In this document: one piece after another, positions 26,218 through 35,200 of the stretch
How positions within the stretch are numbered: the stretch's first letter is position 1
Layout of the letters: each line of letters begins with the position of its first letter
Assembly (NCBI RefSeq): GCF_003952505.1
Contig: NZ_CP034450.1
Location: 1,178,001-1,242,000 of the forward strand
Origin: Mesorhizobium sp. M4B.F.Ca.ET.058.02.1.1
GTDB taxonomy: Bacteria > Pseudomonadota > Alphaproteobacteria > Rhizobiales > Rhizobiaceae
Direction of reading: 5' to 3'
DNA length: 64,000 nt
The notes under the pieces: model-generated
The model's input: the letters and a program-made list of their open reading frames with translations, nothing else
Database searches by the model: none
Told to the model about the DNA's origin: nothing
Position numbers and translations under genes: made by a program

Positions 26218-26493
26218 ATGACCAACTTCACCAACTTCAAGCGCATCTCGCTCGCCGCGGCCATAGCCGTCTCGGCCTTCGGCTCGGTTTCCGTCCCGAA
26301 CTCGGCCGTCGCCGGCACGCACCCCACCGGCGACGGCGGCGCGGTCTGTAAGGGCGCAGGCTCGTGTCTGGTGCTGGAGATCGACTGCAAGGGCACCTAC
26401 ACCGACGCCACCGACAAGAACGGCACCGTTTACGGCAAGTGCAGCCAGGTCATGAAGATCGATCCGACGAAGCGGCTCAAGCTCGCGAACTGA
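26218..26493 (+). CDS. Small exported cysteine-containing protein, unknown function
   Basis: The 91-residue protein has a signal peptide (SLAAAIAVSAFGSVSVPNSAVAG) and a mature part of about 59 residues with four cysteines (VCKGAGSC, DCKGTY, KCSQ), likely two disulfides in the periplasm. The ATG at 26218 follows AGAAGGAAA; an out-of-frame ATG lies 8 bases earlier. No family was recognised. A strong hairpin terminator follows 15 bases after the stop, so the gene is a short independent transcript in the accessory stretch. Confidence 0.7.
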   Translation: MTNFTNFKRISLAAAIAVSAFGSVSVPNSAVAGTHPTGDGGAVCKGAGSCLVLEIDCKGTYTDATDKNGTVYGKCSQVMKIDPTKRLKLAN

Positions 26494-26507
26494 TCGCGTG
26501 CCATCAA

Positions 26508-26549
26508 GGAAAATGGCGGCCGTCCGCGCGACGGCCGCCATTTTCCTTC
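26508..26549 (+). terminator. Strong hairpin terminator after the small exported protein
   Basis: GGAAAATGGCGGCCGTC pairs perfectly with GACGGCCGCCATTTTCC (17 bp) around a five-base loop. The A/T-rich base of the stem supplies the T stretch. It can work in both directions and separates the accessory stretch from the MerR gene. Confidence 0.85.
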
Positions 26550-26612
26550 GCCTTGATCATGATGCGGCAGGCACTGTTCGCAGGCCGGCATCAACCTGCA
26601 TGTCAACCCACC

Positions 26613-27155
26613 CTAGCGCACCTGGTCGAGCAGGCGCTTACACTCCAACAGGTCGAACAGCGCCTCCTGCAGCAGCGCGCGGTTGTCGCGCGACAGTTTC
26701 GAGGAGTCCGGCTGGACCGGGCCTTCGTCGTCGCTCTTGCCGAGGCCGAAAAAGCGACGGCTGGGTTTCACCCTGGGCTGGCCGACAAGCATCTCGTCGT
26801 CGGCGCCGCGTGGCTGGGCCGCCGGTGTCAGGGGCACCTGTTCGGCCTGCCGGCGCTGCGCGATCGCCTCGACGGCCGCCATGTCGCCATTGCCGATGGC
26901 AACCAGGAAATGGTTGCCGTTCTCGCGCAACAGCTTCTGCACGCCCTTGATGGTGTAGCCCTGGTCGTAGAGCATATGGCGGATGCCCTTGATCAGCTCG
27001 ACATCCTGCGGCCGGTAGTAGCGGCGGCCGCCGCCACGCTTCATCGGCTTGATCTGGTTGAAACGCGTTTCCCAAAAGCGCAGCACATGCTGCGGCAGAT
27101 CGAGATCTTCCGCGACCTCGCTGATGGTGCGGAAAGCATCGGGGCTCTTGTCCAT
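26613..27155 (-). CDS. MerR family transcriptional regulator
   Basis: The 180-residue protein has an N-terminal MerR helix-turn-helix ([51 protein letters not shown]). A helix [14 protein letters not shown] and a variable, partly charged C-terminal half without metal-binding cysteines follow. It directly follows ihfA, an arrangement conserved in many alphaproteobacteria, and probably ends the yceD-plsX-fabH-ihfA transcript. The effector is unknown. Confidence 0.92.
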   Translation of the reverse strand: MDKSPDAFRTISEVAEDLDLPQHVLRFWETRFNQIKPMKRGGGRRYYRPQDVELIKGIRHMLYDQGYTIKGVQKLLRENGNHFLVAIGNGDMAAVEAIAQRRQAEQVPLTPAAQPRGADDEMLVGQPRVKPSRRFFGLGKSDDEGPVQPDSSKLSRDNRALLQEALFDLLECKRLLDQVR

Positions 27156-27286
27156 GGGCGAATCCTCCGCTGGACGGCGATCGGACCGATTGGTCCCGAA
27201 TCGGGCCTTATTTCAGCGGTTTATGAAACAATATTCAAGCCCGGCGTCAAAGCGCGCGGGCGTTATCAACCGGGCATTTGCGGCGG

Positions 27287-27610
27287 CTACTTGCCGCCCT
27301 TGGCCTTGCTGTTCTGGTGCGAGCGCAGGATGCGGCTCTTCAGCACGTTCGACGACTTGAAGGTCATCACCCGGCGCGGCAGGATCGGCACTTCCTCGCC
27401 GGTCTTGGGATTGCGGCCGATGCGCTCGTTCTTGGAGCGGACATGGAAGGTCGCGAAGGACGACAGCTTGACCGTCTCACCACGCACGATGGCCTCGCAA
27501 ATTTCGTCCAGCACCGCTTCGACGAGCTCGGCCGATTCAGTTCTCGACAAGCCAACCTTGCGGTAAACGGCTTCGGCAAGGTCGGCGCGCGTAAGTGTCT
27601 TTCCCCCCAT
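27287..27610 (-). CDS. ihfA: Integration host factor subunit alpha
   Basis: The 107-residue HU/IHF-family protein has [33 protein letters not shown], then [30 protein letters not shown], which carries the DNA-intercalating proline of the beta arm. The C-terminal tail [11 protein letters not shown] is usual for rhizobial IHF-alpha. With IhfB it bends DNA sharply at specific sites and helps sigma-54 promoters such as nitrogen-fixation genes. It lies 102 bases after fabH in the same direction. Confidence 0.95.
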   Translation of the reverse strand: MGGKTLTRADLAEAVYRKVGLSRTESAELVEAVLDEICEAIVRGETVKLSSFATFHVRSKNERIGRNPKTGEEVPILPRRVMTFKSSNVLKSRILRSHQNSKAKGGK

Positions 27611-27712
27611 GCGACCGTCCCATCAGCTCAAAAACATAAATCGGTACAAGCAACGGCAGAGCCTAAGTAATTGATCCGTCAAGGTCAAGGACCGAACCCT
27701 TCAGTTCGGCAC

Positions 27713-28684
27713 TTACCAGCGGACCAAAACCGCGCCCCAGGTGAAGCCTCCGCCCATCGCCTCGAGCAGCACCAGGTCGCCCTTCTTGATGCGACCATCG
27801 GCGACGGCCACCGAGAGCGCCAGCGGCACGGAAGCAGCCGACGTGTTACCGTGCAAATCGACCGTGACCACCACTTTTTGCTCGGCAATCCCGAGCTTCT
27901 TGGCGGAAGCGTCAATAATCCGTTTATTGGCCTGATGCGGCACGAACCAGTCGAGGTCCTCGGCAGTGATGCCGGCCTGAGAGAATGTCGCCTCGATGAC
28001 GTCGGTGATCATGCCGACGGCATGCTTGAACACCTCGCGGCCTTCCATCCTGAGATGGCCGACGGTCCCGGTGGTCGATGGCCCGCCATCGACGAACAGC
28101 TTGTCCTTGTGGACGCCGTCGGAGCGCAGGCTCGCCGCCAGCACGCCATGGTCGGCGATGCCGCCGGTCCCCTCGCCCGCTTCCAGCACCAGGGCGCCTG
28201 CGCCGTCGCCGAACAGGACACAGGTCGAGCGGTCGCTCCAATCGAGGATGCGCGAGAAAGTCTCCGAGCCGATCACCAGCACGCGCCTGGCCAGGCCACC
28301 GCGTATATAGAGGTCGGCCGTTGCCACCGCGTAGACAAAGCCGGAACACACCGCCTGCATGTCGAAGGCAAAGCCGTGATGCATGCCGAGCCGGTTCTGG
28401 ATCTCGACGGCGGTCGCGGGGAAGGTGTTGTTGGGCGTCGAGGTCGCCAGCACGATCAGGTCGATGTCGGCGGGTGTCAGGCCAGCACTGTCAAGCGCGG
28501 CGCGCGCCGCCGCCTCGCCCAGCGAGGCGGTCGTCTCGTCGTCGGCCGCGACATGGCGCTGGCGAATGCCGGTACGCTGGACGATCCACTCGTCGGAGGT
28601 CTCGACCATGCCTTCGAAATCGGCATTCTTCATGATGCGGCGGGGCAGCGCGGCGCCCGAGCCGCGCACGACTGATCTGATCAA
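27713..28684 (-). CDS. fabH: Beta-ketoacyl-ACP synthase III
   Basis: The 323-residue protein has the FabH catalytic triad: Cys113 in AVCSGFVYA, His in VPHQANKRI (about residue 250) and Asn in GNTSAAS (about residue 280). It also has the [13 protein letters not shown] end. It condenses acetyl-CoA with malonyl-ACP to start fatty acid synthesis. It begins 9 bases after plsX, the standard plsX-fabH pair. Confidence 0.97.
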   Translation of the reverse strand: MIRSVVRGSGAALPRRIMKNADFEGMVETSDEWIVQRTGIRQRHVAADDETTASLGEAAARAALDSAGLTPADIDLIVLATSTPNNTFPATAVEIQNRLGMHHGFAFDMQAVCSGFVYAVATADLYIRGGLARRVLVIGSETFSRILDWSDRSTCVLFGDGAGALVLEAGEGTGGIADHGVLAASLRSDGVHKDKLFVDGGPSTTGTVGHLRMEGREVFKHAVGMITDVIEATFSQAGITAEDLDWFVPHQANKRIIDASAKKLGIAEQKVVVTVDLHGNTSAASVPLALSVAVADGRIKKGDLVLLEAMGGGFTWGAVLVRW

Positions 28685-28693
28685 AGCTCTTTC

Positions 28694-29764
28694 CTATTCC
28701 TTTGCGCCGACAACGACGTCGGATTTCCTGTTTGCCTGGGCATGCGGATTGCGCGCATGGAACAGATCGAGATCGGCCTCGATGCGGTCAAGCAGATTAT
28801 TGCGCACCATGTCGTAGCCAAGCTCGATCGCCGCCGCGAAGCCGTCCGAATCGGCGCCACCATGGCTTTTCACCACGATGCCGTTGAGGCCGAGGAAGAC
28901 ACCGCCATTGGAGCGCCCGACATCCATCTTCTCGCGCAGCCGGTCAAAGGCCCCCTTGGCGAAAACATAGCCGATCCTGGCCATCAGCGTGCGGCTCATG
29001 GCGGCGCGCAGGTAGCCGCCGATCTGTCTTGCGGTGCCCTCGGCGGTCTTGAGCGCGATGTTGCCGGCAAAGCCCTCGGTGACGACGACGTCGACCGTGC
29101 CCCTGCCGATGTCGTCGCCCTCGACGAAGCCGCGATAGTTCATCGAGGCCATGTTGGCCTCGCGCAGCATGCGCCCGGCCTCCTTGACCTCTTCCTGGCC
29201 CTTGATCTCCTCGACGCCGACATTGAGCAGACCGACGCTCGGGCGCTCGATGCCGAACACCGAACGCGCCATGCCGGTGCCCAGGATGGCGAAATCAATG
29301 AGTTGGTGCGCATCCGCGCCGATGGTGGCGCCTACGTCCAGCACCACGCTTTCGCCGCGCGTCGTCGGCCAGATCGCCGCGATCGCCGGACGGTCGATGG
29401 TGGCCATAGTGCGCAGGCAGAATTTCGACATCGCCATCAGCGCGCCGGTGTTTCCGGCCGAAATGCAGGCCTGTGCGGTGCCGGACTTCACCGCTTCGAC
29501 CGCCTTCCACATCGACGACTTCCAGCGGCCATGGCGCAGCGCCTGGCTCGGCTTATCGTCCATGCGGACAGCGATCTCGCAATGCACGAATTCGCTCGCC
29601 TCGGCGAGCTTCGGAAACTTGGCAAGCTCGGGGCGCACAGCCTCCTCGCGGCCGTAGATGATGAAGCGGATATCGGGACGGCGAATGGCGACCGTCATGA
29701 GCGCCGGGATGACCACGCCTGGCCCGTGATCGCCGCCCATGGCATCGATGGAAATCCTGATCAC
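28694..29764 (-). CDS. plsX: Phosphate acyltransferase PlsX
   Basis: The 356-residue protein has the PlsX signature from the first residues ([19 protein letters not shown]). It continues with [21 protein letters not shown], the serine/Asn-rich ISAGNTGA core, and [32 protein letters not shown]. It makes acyl phosphate from acyl-ACP for phospholipid synthesis. No rpmF gene lies between it and the yceD-like gene upstream, unlike in many other bacteria. Confidence 0.97.
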   Translation of the reverse strand: MIRISIDAMGGDHGPGVVIPALMTVAIRRPDIRFIIYGREEAVRPELAKFPKLAEASEFVHCEIAVRMDDKPSQALRHGRWKSSMWKAVEAVKSGTAQACISAGNTGALMAMSKFCLRTMATIDRPAIAAIWPTTRGESVVLDVGATIGADAHQLIDFAILGTGMARSVFGIERPSVGLLNVGVEEIKGQEEVKEAGRMLREANMASMNYRGFVEGDDIGRGTVDVVVTEGFAGNIALKTAEGTARQIGGYLRAAMSRTLMARIGYVFAKGAFDRLREKMDVGRSNGGVFLGLNGIVVKSHGGADSDGFAAAIELGYDMVRNNLLDRIEADLDLFHARNPHAQANRKSDVVVGAKE

Positions 29765-29889
29765 GCGGTATTCATCTCACGGTTTGCCTGACCGGCGGAG
29801 TTGGTCAGGTTCGGGGGCTCGCGAAGGTTCGGCGAAAATAACGGTTTTGGGCTGCCGCACAACCAGCTTTTCTAATATCGGGTCCGGTT

Positions 29890-30438
29890 TCAGGATTTTC
29901 CAAGCAGGGACCGGAGCTTTTGCTGGAATTCGCTTTCCTCGGTCTCGCCGTCGCCCGAGACCTCCAGCGACGCTCCGGCCTTGCGCGGATACGGATCGAT
30001 CGCCAGGCCAAAAAACTGCTCGGCAAGCGCGCCGACATCGATGGTGTCGCCGGAAAACGTCTCCGGGCTATCGGGTCCGTCGGCGTCGAGCACGATCTCG
30101 CCGCCACCTTCGAAACCCTGCCGCCCGAGCTTGGACTGTTCCGGCAGGAACAGCGCCTCGACCGGCTCGTCAATGTGCGCTGCGACCGGGTCCAGGGTAA
30201 CGATGCAGGCCTGCGTGATGTCGGCCTCGACACGGCCGCTGACCTTGACGCCATTGCGCTTCCACTGCGTCACCAGAAGCTCGGCGCGATACCGCTCGAC
30301 CGAAAGCAGTTCGTGCTCGGTGGCGAGCGCAGTGCGCTGCCGTTCGTCGGCCTCGATCGTCACTGGCAGCCCCTTTTGCGGCAGGCGGGCGACATTGGCG
30401 ACGAAGGATACCGGGCTTTGCGGGTCGACATGTTTCAT
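29890..30438 (-). CDS. YceD/DUF177 family protein
   Basis: The 182-residue protein has the DUF177 features: an internal VSGRVEADITQACIVTLDPVAAHIDEPVEALFLPE with the single conserved Cys, and the acidic EIVLDADGPDSPETFSGDTIDVGALAEQFFGLAIDPYPR. Family members (YceD, plant DUF177A) have been linked to 23S rRNA accumulation. It precedes plsX by 125 bases and follows the bc1 chaperone gene by 10 bases, a conserved alphaproteobacterial order. Confidence 0.9.
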   Translation of the reverse strand: MKHVDPQSPVSFVANVARLPQKGLPVTIEADERQRTALATEHELLSVERYRAELLVTQWKRNGVKVSGRVEADITQACIVTLDPVAAHIDEPVEALFLPEQSKLGRQGFEGGGEIVLDADGPDSPETFSGDTIDVGALAEQFFGLAIDPYPRKAGASLEVSGDGETEESEFQQKLRSLLGKS

Positions 30439-30448
30439 CTTCGCCTCC

Positions 30449-30985
30449 TCAGCCGGCCGCCGGAAACGTCACCGCGCCGGATGCGATCGATTCGGCCGGC
30501 TGGGCCGCAAGATGGCGGGCGGCACCCGCGACATAGGCGGCCAGCAGCGGCGCCTGCGGCCAGTCGGCGGCCTCGGGCAGGATATTGCGGGCAAGGGCGG
30601 CGGCGAGCGCGTCGCGGTCGTCGCGATCCAGCGCATCGTCATAAGCGGCTGTGCGGCCATAGAACATCTTGGCCAGCTTCTTCATGCGCTTCGGCACGCC
30701 GACGTCACTGATGCCCAGTTCCCGCAACGAATGTTCGACATCCAGGAAGAACTCGTCGATCAGCACCTGAGCGACCTCCGTCGCGGCCCCGTTTTCGCCG
30801 CGCAGCCGGTGCTGGAACAGGAACATGTGCAGCGACAGCATCTCGAAACGACCCAGCGGCGTATCCGGTACATTCCAGTCGGAATAAAACACGGTTTGCC
30901 GCGCCGCCGCCACGATTTGTGCGTAAAGCGCCTCGGTGATAGCGCGGTTGGCATGGCGTTCGCGGCCAAAAAGGCGTTGGAACAT
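30449..30985 (-). CDS. Ubiquinol-cytochrome c chaperone family protein (CBP3/UQCC1-like)
   Basis: The 178-residue protein has the family pattern AITEALYAQIVAAARQTVFYSDWNVPDTPLGRFEMLSLHMFLFQHRL and VLIDEFFLDVEHSLRELGISDVGVPKRMKKLAKMFYGRTAAY. In mitochondria CBP3/UQCC1 helps cytochrome b assembly of complex III; a matching role is inferred. The ATG at MFQRLFGRERHAN was preferred because the family starts there. It is divergent from bamE with about 115 bases between and likely starts the operon running to merR. Confidence 0.92.
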   Translation of the reverse strand: MFQRLFGRERHANRAITEALYAQIVAAARQTVFYSDWNVPDTPLGRFEMLSLHMFLFQHRLRGENGAATEVAQVLIDEFFLDVEHSLRELGISDVGVPKRMKKLAKMFYGRTAAYDDALDRDDRDALAAALARNILPEAADWPQAPLLAAYVAGAARHLAAQPAESIASGAVTFPAAG

Positions 30986-31101
30986 TGAGGGTGGTCTCCC
31001 GGGGACCTTTTGTTGAATTGGCCTTGTTGCATCGGCAGGCAAGCTGGTTTACCGGTTTTGCCGCCCAGCGCAAGTTGCGGGGATGTGATGGAGAATTGTT
31101 G

Positions 31102-31620
31102 TTGGGTGCGCTGAAATTCAAGTCGCTTTTTACGCCTGTTTCGGCGGGCGCGGCCTCTCTGCTGGTGGCGGTATCCGCGCTTTCGGCCTGCAATTCGTCC
31201 AAGATGATGGGTGACCTCAACCCCAGCGAGACGCTGACGCAGGGTTACGTCATCGACCAGCAGGCAATCGACTCGGTGCCGGTCGGGTCGAGCCGTGAGC
31301 AGGTTCTGCTGGCGCTTGGTACCCCGTCGACGACGGCGACCTTCGACAACGAGGCCTTCTACTACATCTCGCAGACGCGCAAGCGCTATGTCGCCTTCGA
31401 CAAGCCGCATCTGGTCGACCAGAAAGTGCTGGCGGTCTATTTCGGCGCCGACGGCCGCGTCACCCAGATCGCCAATTACGGGCTGAAGGACGGCAAGATC
31501 TTCGACTTCATCTCGCGCACCACGCCGACCGGCGGCAAGGACCAGAACTTCCTCAGCCAGATCATCAACGGCGCCAGCAAGCTGGCGCCCGGCCTGCCCG
31601 GCGGCGGCAACGGCATGTGA
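31102..31620 (+). CDS. bamE: Outer membrane protein assembly factor BamE
   Basis: The lipoprotein signal SAGAASLLVAVSALSAC ends in a clear lipobox. The SmpA/OmlA domain follows: VPVGSSREQVLLALGTPSTTATFDNEAFYYISQTRKRYVAF, then VLAVYFGADGRVTQIANYGLKDG. BamE is a small subunit of the BAM complex that inserts outer-membrane proteins. The start is uncertain: three consecutive TTG codons follow GGAG, and the third was chosen for spacing, giving 172 residues. The gene is followed by a good terminator. Confidence 0.88.
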   Translation: MGALKFKSLFTPVSAGAASLLVAVSALSACNSSKMMGDLNPSETLTQGYVIDQQAIDSVPVGSSREQVLLALGTPSTTATFDNEAFYYISQTRKRYVAFDKPHLVDQKVLAVYFGADGRVTQIANYGLKDGKIFDFISRTTPTGGKDQNFLSQIINGASKLAPGLPGGGNGM

Positions 31621-31673
31621 TCGACGGCCGGCTCGCTTTTCGCACGCGGGCAACACAGCATCAGGCAGCCAGG

Positions 31674-31704
31674 GACCCGCCGGATCGCTCCGGCGGGTCT
31701 TTGC
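31674..31704 (+). terminator. Rho-independent terminator after bamE
   Basis: GACCCGCCGGA and TCCGGCGGGTC form a perfect 11-bp stem around TCGC, followed by TTTGCTT. It isolates bamE from the DUF4132 operon. Confidence 0.88.
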
Positions 31705-31913
31705 TTGGTACTGACCGGTCGTTGCGGCTCAGGGAGGCCGGCTTTCCTCCAAGAGCAAAAGCAAAGCCACCGAATGTCCCGATGATCCTTTATTGATCAT
31801 GGGGCGGGCGCAACTTCTGCGTTAGCCGTTTATCCACCACAAAACGCAATGGCGCTTGGGTTTCATCTGCCTATAATTTTTGATCCGCAAGATCAGCCGG
31901 ATCGGAGGGTCAG

Positions 31914-32285
31914 ATGAGCCGCATCGTCATGTACGACCAGATCGGCGCCCGCAAACCGGTCCAGAGCTTCGTCCTGGACTGGAAGGACGGCGTGCCGTGC
32001 ACGCTCCGGCAGATCATCGCCGAACGCGTGCTGCTGGAGCATGACAGGTTGCACGCCTCGCGCAACGACGCAGCGATAGAGACGCTGCTCTATGCGCCAA
32101 ACACCGGACCGCTCAAGAAGACGAACCCGGACTTGGCGGTGGCGGCGGCGATCGAGGCCTTCTCGCGCAACGCCTTCATGGTCGTCGTCGGCGGCAAGCA
32201 AATGATTGCGCTGGACGATGTGGCCGTCATTTCAGCGCGCACGGACGTCGTCTTCATAAAGCTTTTGCGGCTCAAGGGGGGTTGA
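31914..32285 (+). CDS. Candidate ubiquitin-like beta-grasp protein with C-terminal Gly-Gly
   Basis: The product has 123 residues with no signal peptide or membrane segment. Residues 15-24 look like a first strand pair (VQSFVLDWKD), and 29-45 like a helix (CTLRQIIAERVLLEHDR). A variable stretch to about 86 follows, then a helix end AIEAFSRNA. Residues 88-123 follow the MoaD/ThiS plan: FMVVVGGKQ (hairpin), IALDDVAVIS, then DVVFIKLLRLKGG, with the stop directly after Gly-Gly. Ubiquitin ends in LRLRGG. The strands are inferred by eye. GGAGG lies 6 bases before the ATG. The gene ends 4 bases before the DUF4132 gene, so they are co-expressed. No E1-, E2- or JAB-like gene is in the window. Confidence 0.7.
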   Translation: MSRIVMYDQIGARKPVQSFVLDWKDGVPCTLRQIIAERVLLEHDRLHASRNDAAIETLLYAPNTGPLKKTNPDLAVAAAIEAFSRNAFMVVVGGKQMIALDDVAVISARTDVVFIKLLRLKGG

Positions 32286-32289
32286 GTGG

Positions 32290-35200
32290 ATGGGCAATGG
32301 AAGGTTGTTTTCGGGTCTCAGGGCAGCGGCCGCTGCATTCGGCAAGGTCGTCGCCGGCGCCCCGCGTGCGAACGAGCCGGCGCCGCTCGCCGACATAAAT
32401 AGGATGGTCGAGCGCCTCCATCGCGCCCATGCCGACCGGGAGCGGAGCGAGGCGGAGACATTGGCGCGGGATATCGAGCTGGCCTCATCCGCCGGCGGCT
32501 CGCGTCCGATGATGGCCGAACTCGTAGCCCTCATCCGTGCCTATGACACCGCGAACTCGGAGCAGGACCGCAAGGATATCGCGAGCCGCCTGCGCGCTTT
32601 GTCAGCGGAACAGCGCGGCGGATTGTTCGATGCCATCGACTTCCTGCGGGCACGCTTCGGCTGGGGTCCTGAGGTGGCCGTCTATGTGCGCAGCCGGGAG
32701 GGCAAGACCCCGCCCAAATTCGCGCGCTTCTGCGAGAGCTTGAGCCGGGATCTCCTGCGCAGCGGCTTCCAGACGAACGCGCCGAGAACCGCCACCGCGC
32801 TTCGGCTGCTCGCGAACGACCAGGCCGGCATGCACCTCAAGGGCACGATCGGCTGGTCGGGCGGATTGCCCAAGCTCGGCATCGTCCGCGAGATCGAGCG
32901 CGCGGTGAAAAACGGACAGGCGCTCGGCGCCGAAGACCGGGCCAACGCCGCCAGGCTCATCGCGCTGGTTTGCGATACGCAGTACTACAAAAACAGGACC
33001 GGACCGGAAAAGACCGATCCACCACTGATCGTTTCGCTGAAGGCGCTTGCCGGGGCCGGCCAGCAGGACAGTTTCTTTGCGCGCATGCGGGCCAATCCGC
33101 CGGCAAAACTTCCCCACCTGCGCTACACGCCGCCGCCGTCCGACAAGGCGGAATTTTGGGACGACGTGCTGACGGAACTGGCGCCGATGTTCGAGGACAT
33201 CCGCGCCTACGCCGGCGACAGGACGGTGCATAACTGGCTGACCGACCGACAGGCGTTCGCCGCCCGTTTCGGCTCCGGCGATGGCAGTGCCGCCTTCAGG
33301 TTCGGCTGGTGGGCGCGCGACACCAAGGGCGAGGAAGGTTTTCACAAGGACTACAACAACCATCTCAGTCGCATGCTGAGCGAGGAAAAACCCGAATGGC
33401 GACAGCTCGCGACCGCCGCGCAAATGGCGATGCTGCGCGCCGTGGGGCCGAGCTTCGATCGGGGTTGGCCGCAGGACTTCACGAGGGCCGGCACGCGGGT
33501 CGAAGCGTTCGAATTCGGCGGCGGGGACCCTGACGGCAGCCTGCTCAACCATCTGGTTGCCGCGGGCGATGGCGCGCCGGGGACGACCTGGCTGAAGGAT
33601 TGCGAACGCAAGATCGCAGCCCTTGGGCACGACGCGGTGGCCGACGGTTTCAGGCAGTGGCTCAAACCGCTCTGCGAACCGGCGCTGCCGGAGATCGAGC
33701 GCGACGTCTATATCGGCCTCGAAGCCTACAGCCTGGTGTTCAGCCCGCAGAATGCATCGGTGTTTCCGACACCGCTGCCGGAACGGGAGTCGGCGGGTTA
33801 CGAGGCGGCGGTGCGGCAGTCCGCGCTGAAGGCGATCTGCGCGATACCGGGCCTGCTGTTCCAGCGTGCGGCCGGGGACTATGTACCCTGGCAATTTGAT
33901 CTTGGCCGACTGCACGGCGAATTGTCGCCCGACAATGTCGCGGTAGCACGCGGCATTGGCTTGGCCCTGTCCCGCCTGCCGGCCGACAAGGCGCTCCCGC
34001 TGCTGGAATCGCTGGCAGGCGCGACGCTGATCAAGACAGGGCATCACGGACGTACCGTGCGTTCGCAAAAGACAGGGGCGGCCTGCGTCTGGTCGCTCGG
34101 CCAGCTGGGCACCGCGGACGCGGCCTATGCGCTTGGGCGCCTTCGCCGCAGGATCGACGACAAAGTGGTGATCAAGTCGATCGACAAGGCGCTGGAAGCG
34201 GCGGGCAGCAAGCTCGGCCTGTCGGGCGACGACATGCAGGAAATCGCCATGGCCGAGTACGGCATCGGCGATGGCGGGCTTCGTGTCGAGGAACTGGGCG
34301 GCGTTCGCGTCGAGTTGCGCGTTGTCTCGTCGGCCAAGGCCGAGTTGCGCAGCATCGACGCCAAGGGTAAGTCGAGCCGCGGCATCGCCAAGGATTTCAA
34401 GGCGGCACCCGGCGGTAGCGAAATGGCGGGCGAGTTGGAAGATGCGGCGAAGGACATCGCGCTGATTCTGCCGGAAGCGCGGCGCCGCATCGAGAGCGCC
34501 TGGCGCGACGGCCGCCACTGGAATTACCAGGGCTGGCAGGACCGGCTGATCGGCAATGGCCTGCTGCGCACGCTTTCCGAGCGCCTGATCTGGCGTTTTG
34601 CGGGTCCCAAGGGCGAGGCGTTCGTCGCCATGCCGCGCGAAGGCGAGCTTGTCGATCATGCCGGCGTTCGCTGCCCGGTTCCAGGACCGGACTGGACGGT
34701 CCACCTTTGGCATCCGCTGGACAGCCCGGCCACGACCGTCGCGGCCTGGCGCGAGAGCCTCGCCAGGCAGACGATCCAGCAGCCCTTCATCCAGGCCTGG
34801 CGGCCGGTCTACGTCGTCACCGACGCCGAGCTTGCCACACGCAGCTACTCCAACCGCTTCGCCGCGCACATATTGGAGCAGGCTCCAGTTATGGCCATCC
34901 TGAAGAAGCGCGGCTGGACGGCGTACAATCGCAGCATGCACGGCAACAATGCCGAGCATGAACGGGTGCGGCTCACCTTGCCGTATCATGGTGTCGCCGC
35001 CGAGTTCTGGGTCGCCGGCATCGGCACGCGCGTGCAGGACATCGAGGCGGCCGAGCGCGGCGCCGCGCTCTACGCCTTCATCGCCACGGATCGGGTGGCC
35101 TTCTTCGCGCTCGACCCCAAGACCGGGCAGCCGGGCGAAATTCCCCTACCCGTCGATGCGGTCCCTCCCCGCGCGTTCTGCGAGGCGATGTACGACATCG

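Noticed and set aside
31872-31877. TATAAT as promoter of the Gly-Gly/DUF4132 operon
   Set aside because: The -10 match is perfect, but no acceptable -35 box lies 16-18 bases upstream, so it is not listed as a promoter.
32602-34989. A 795-codon open frame antisense to the DUF4132 gene
   Set aside because: Long antisense frames are expected in GC-rich DNA. It has no ribosome site, no family resemblance and low-complexity Arg/Gly-rich content, while the forward frame has clear domains.
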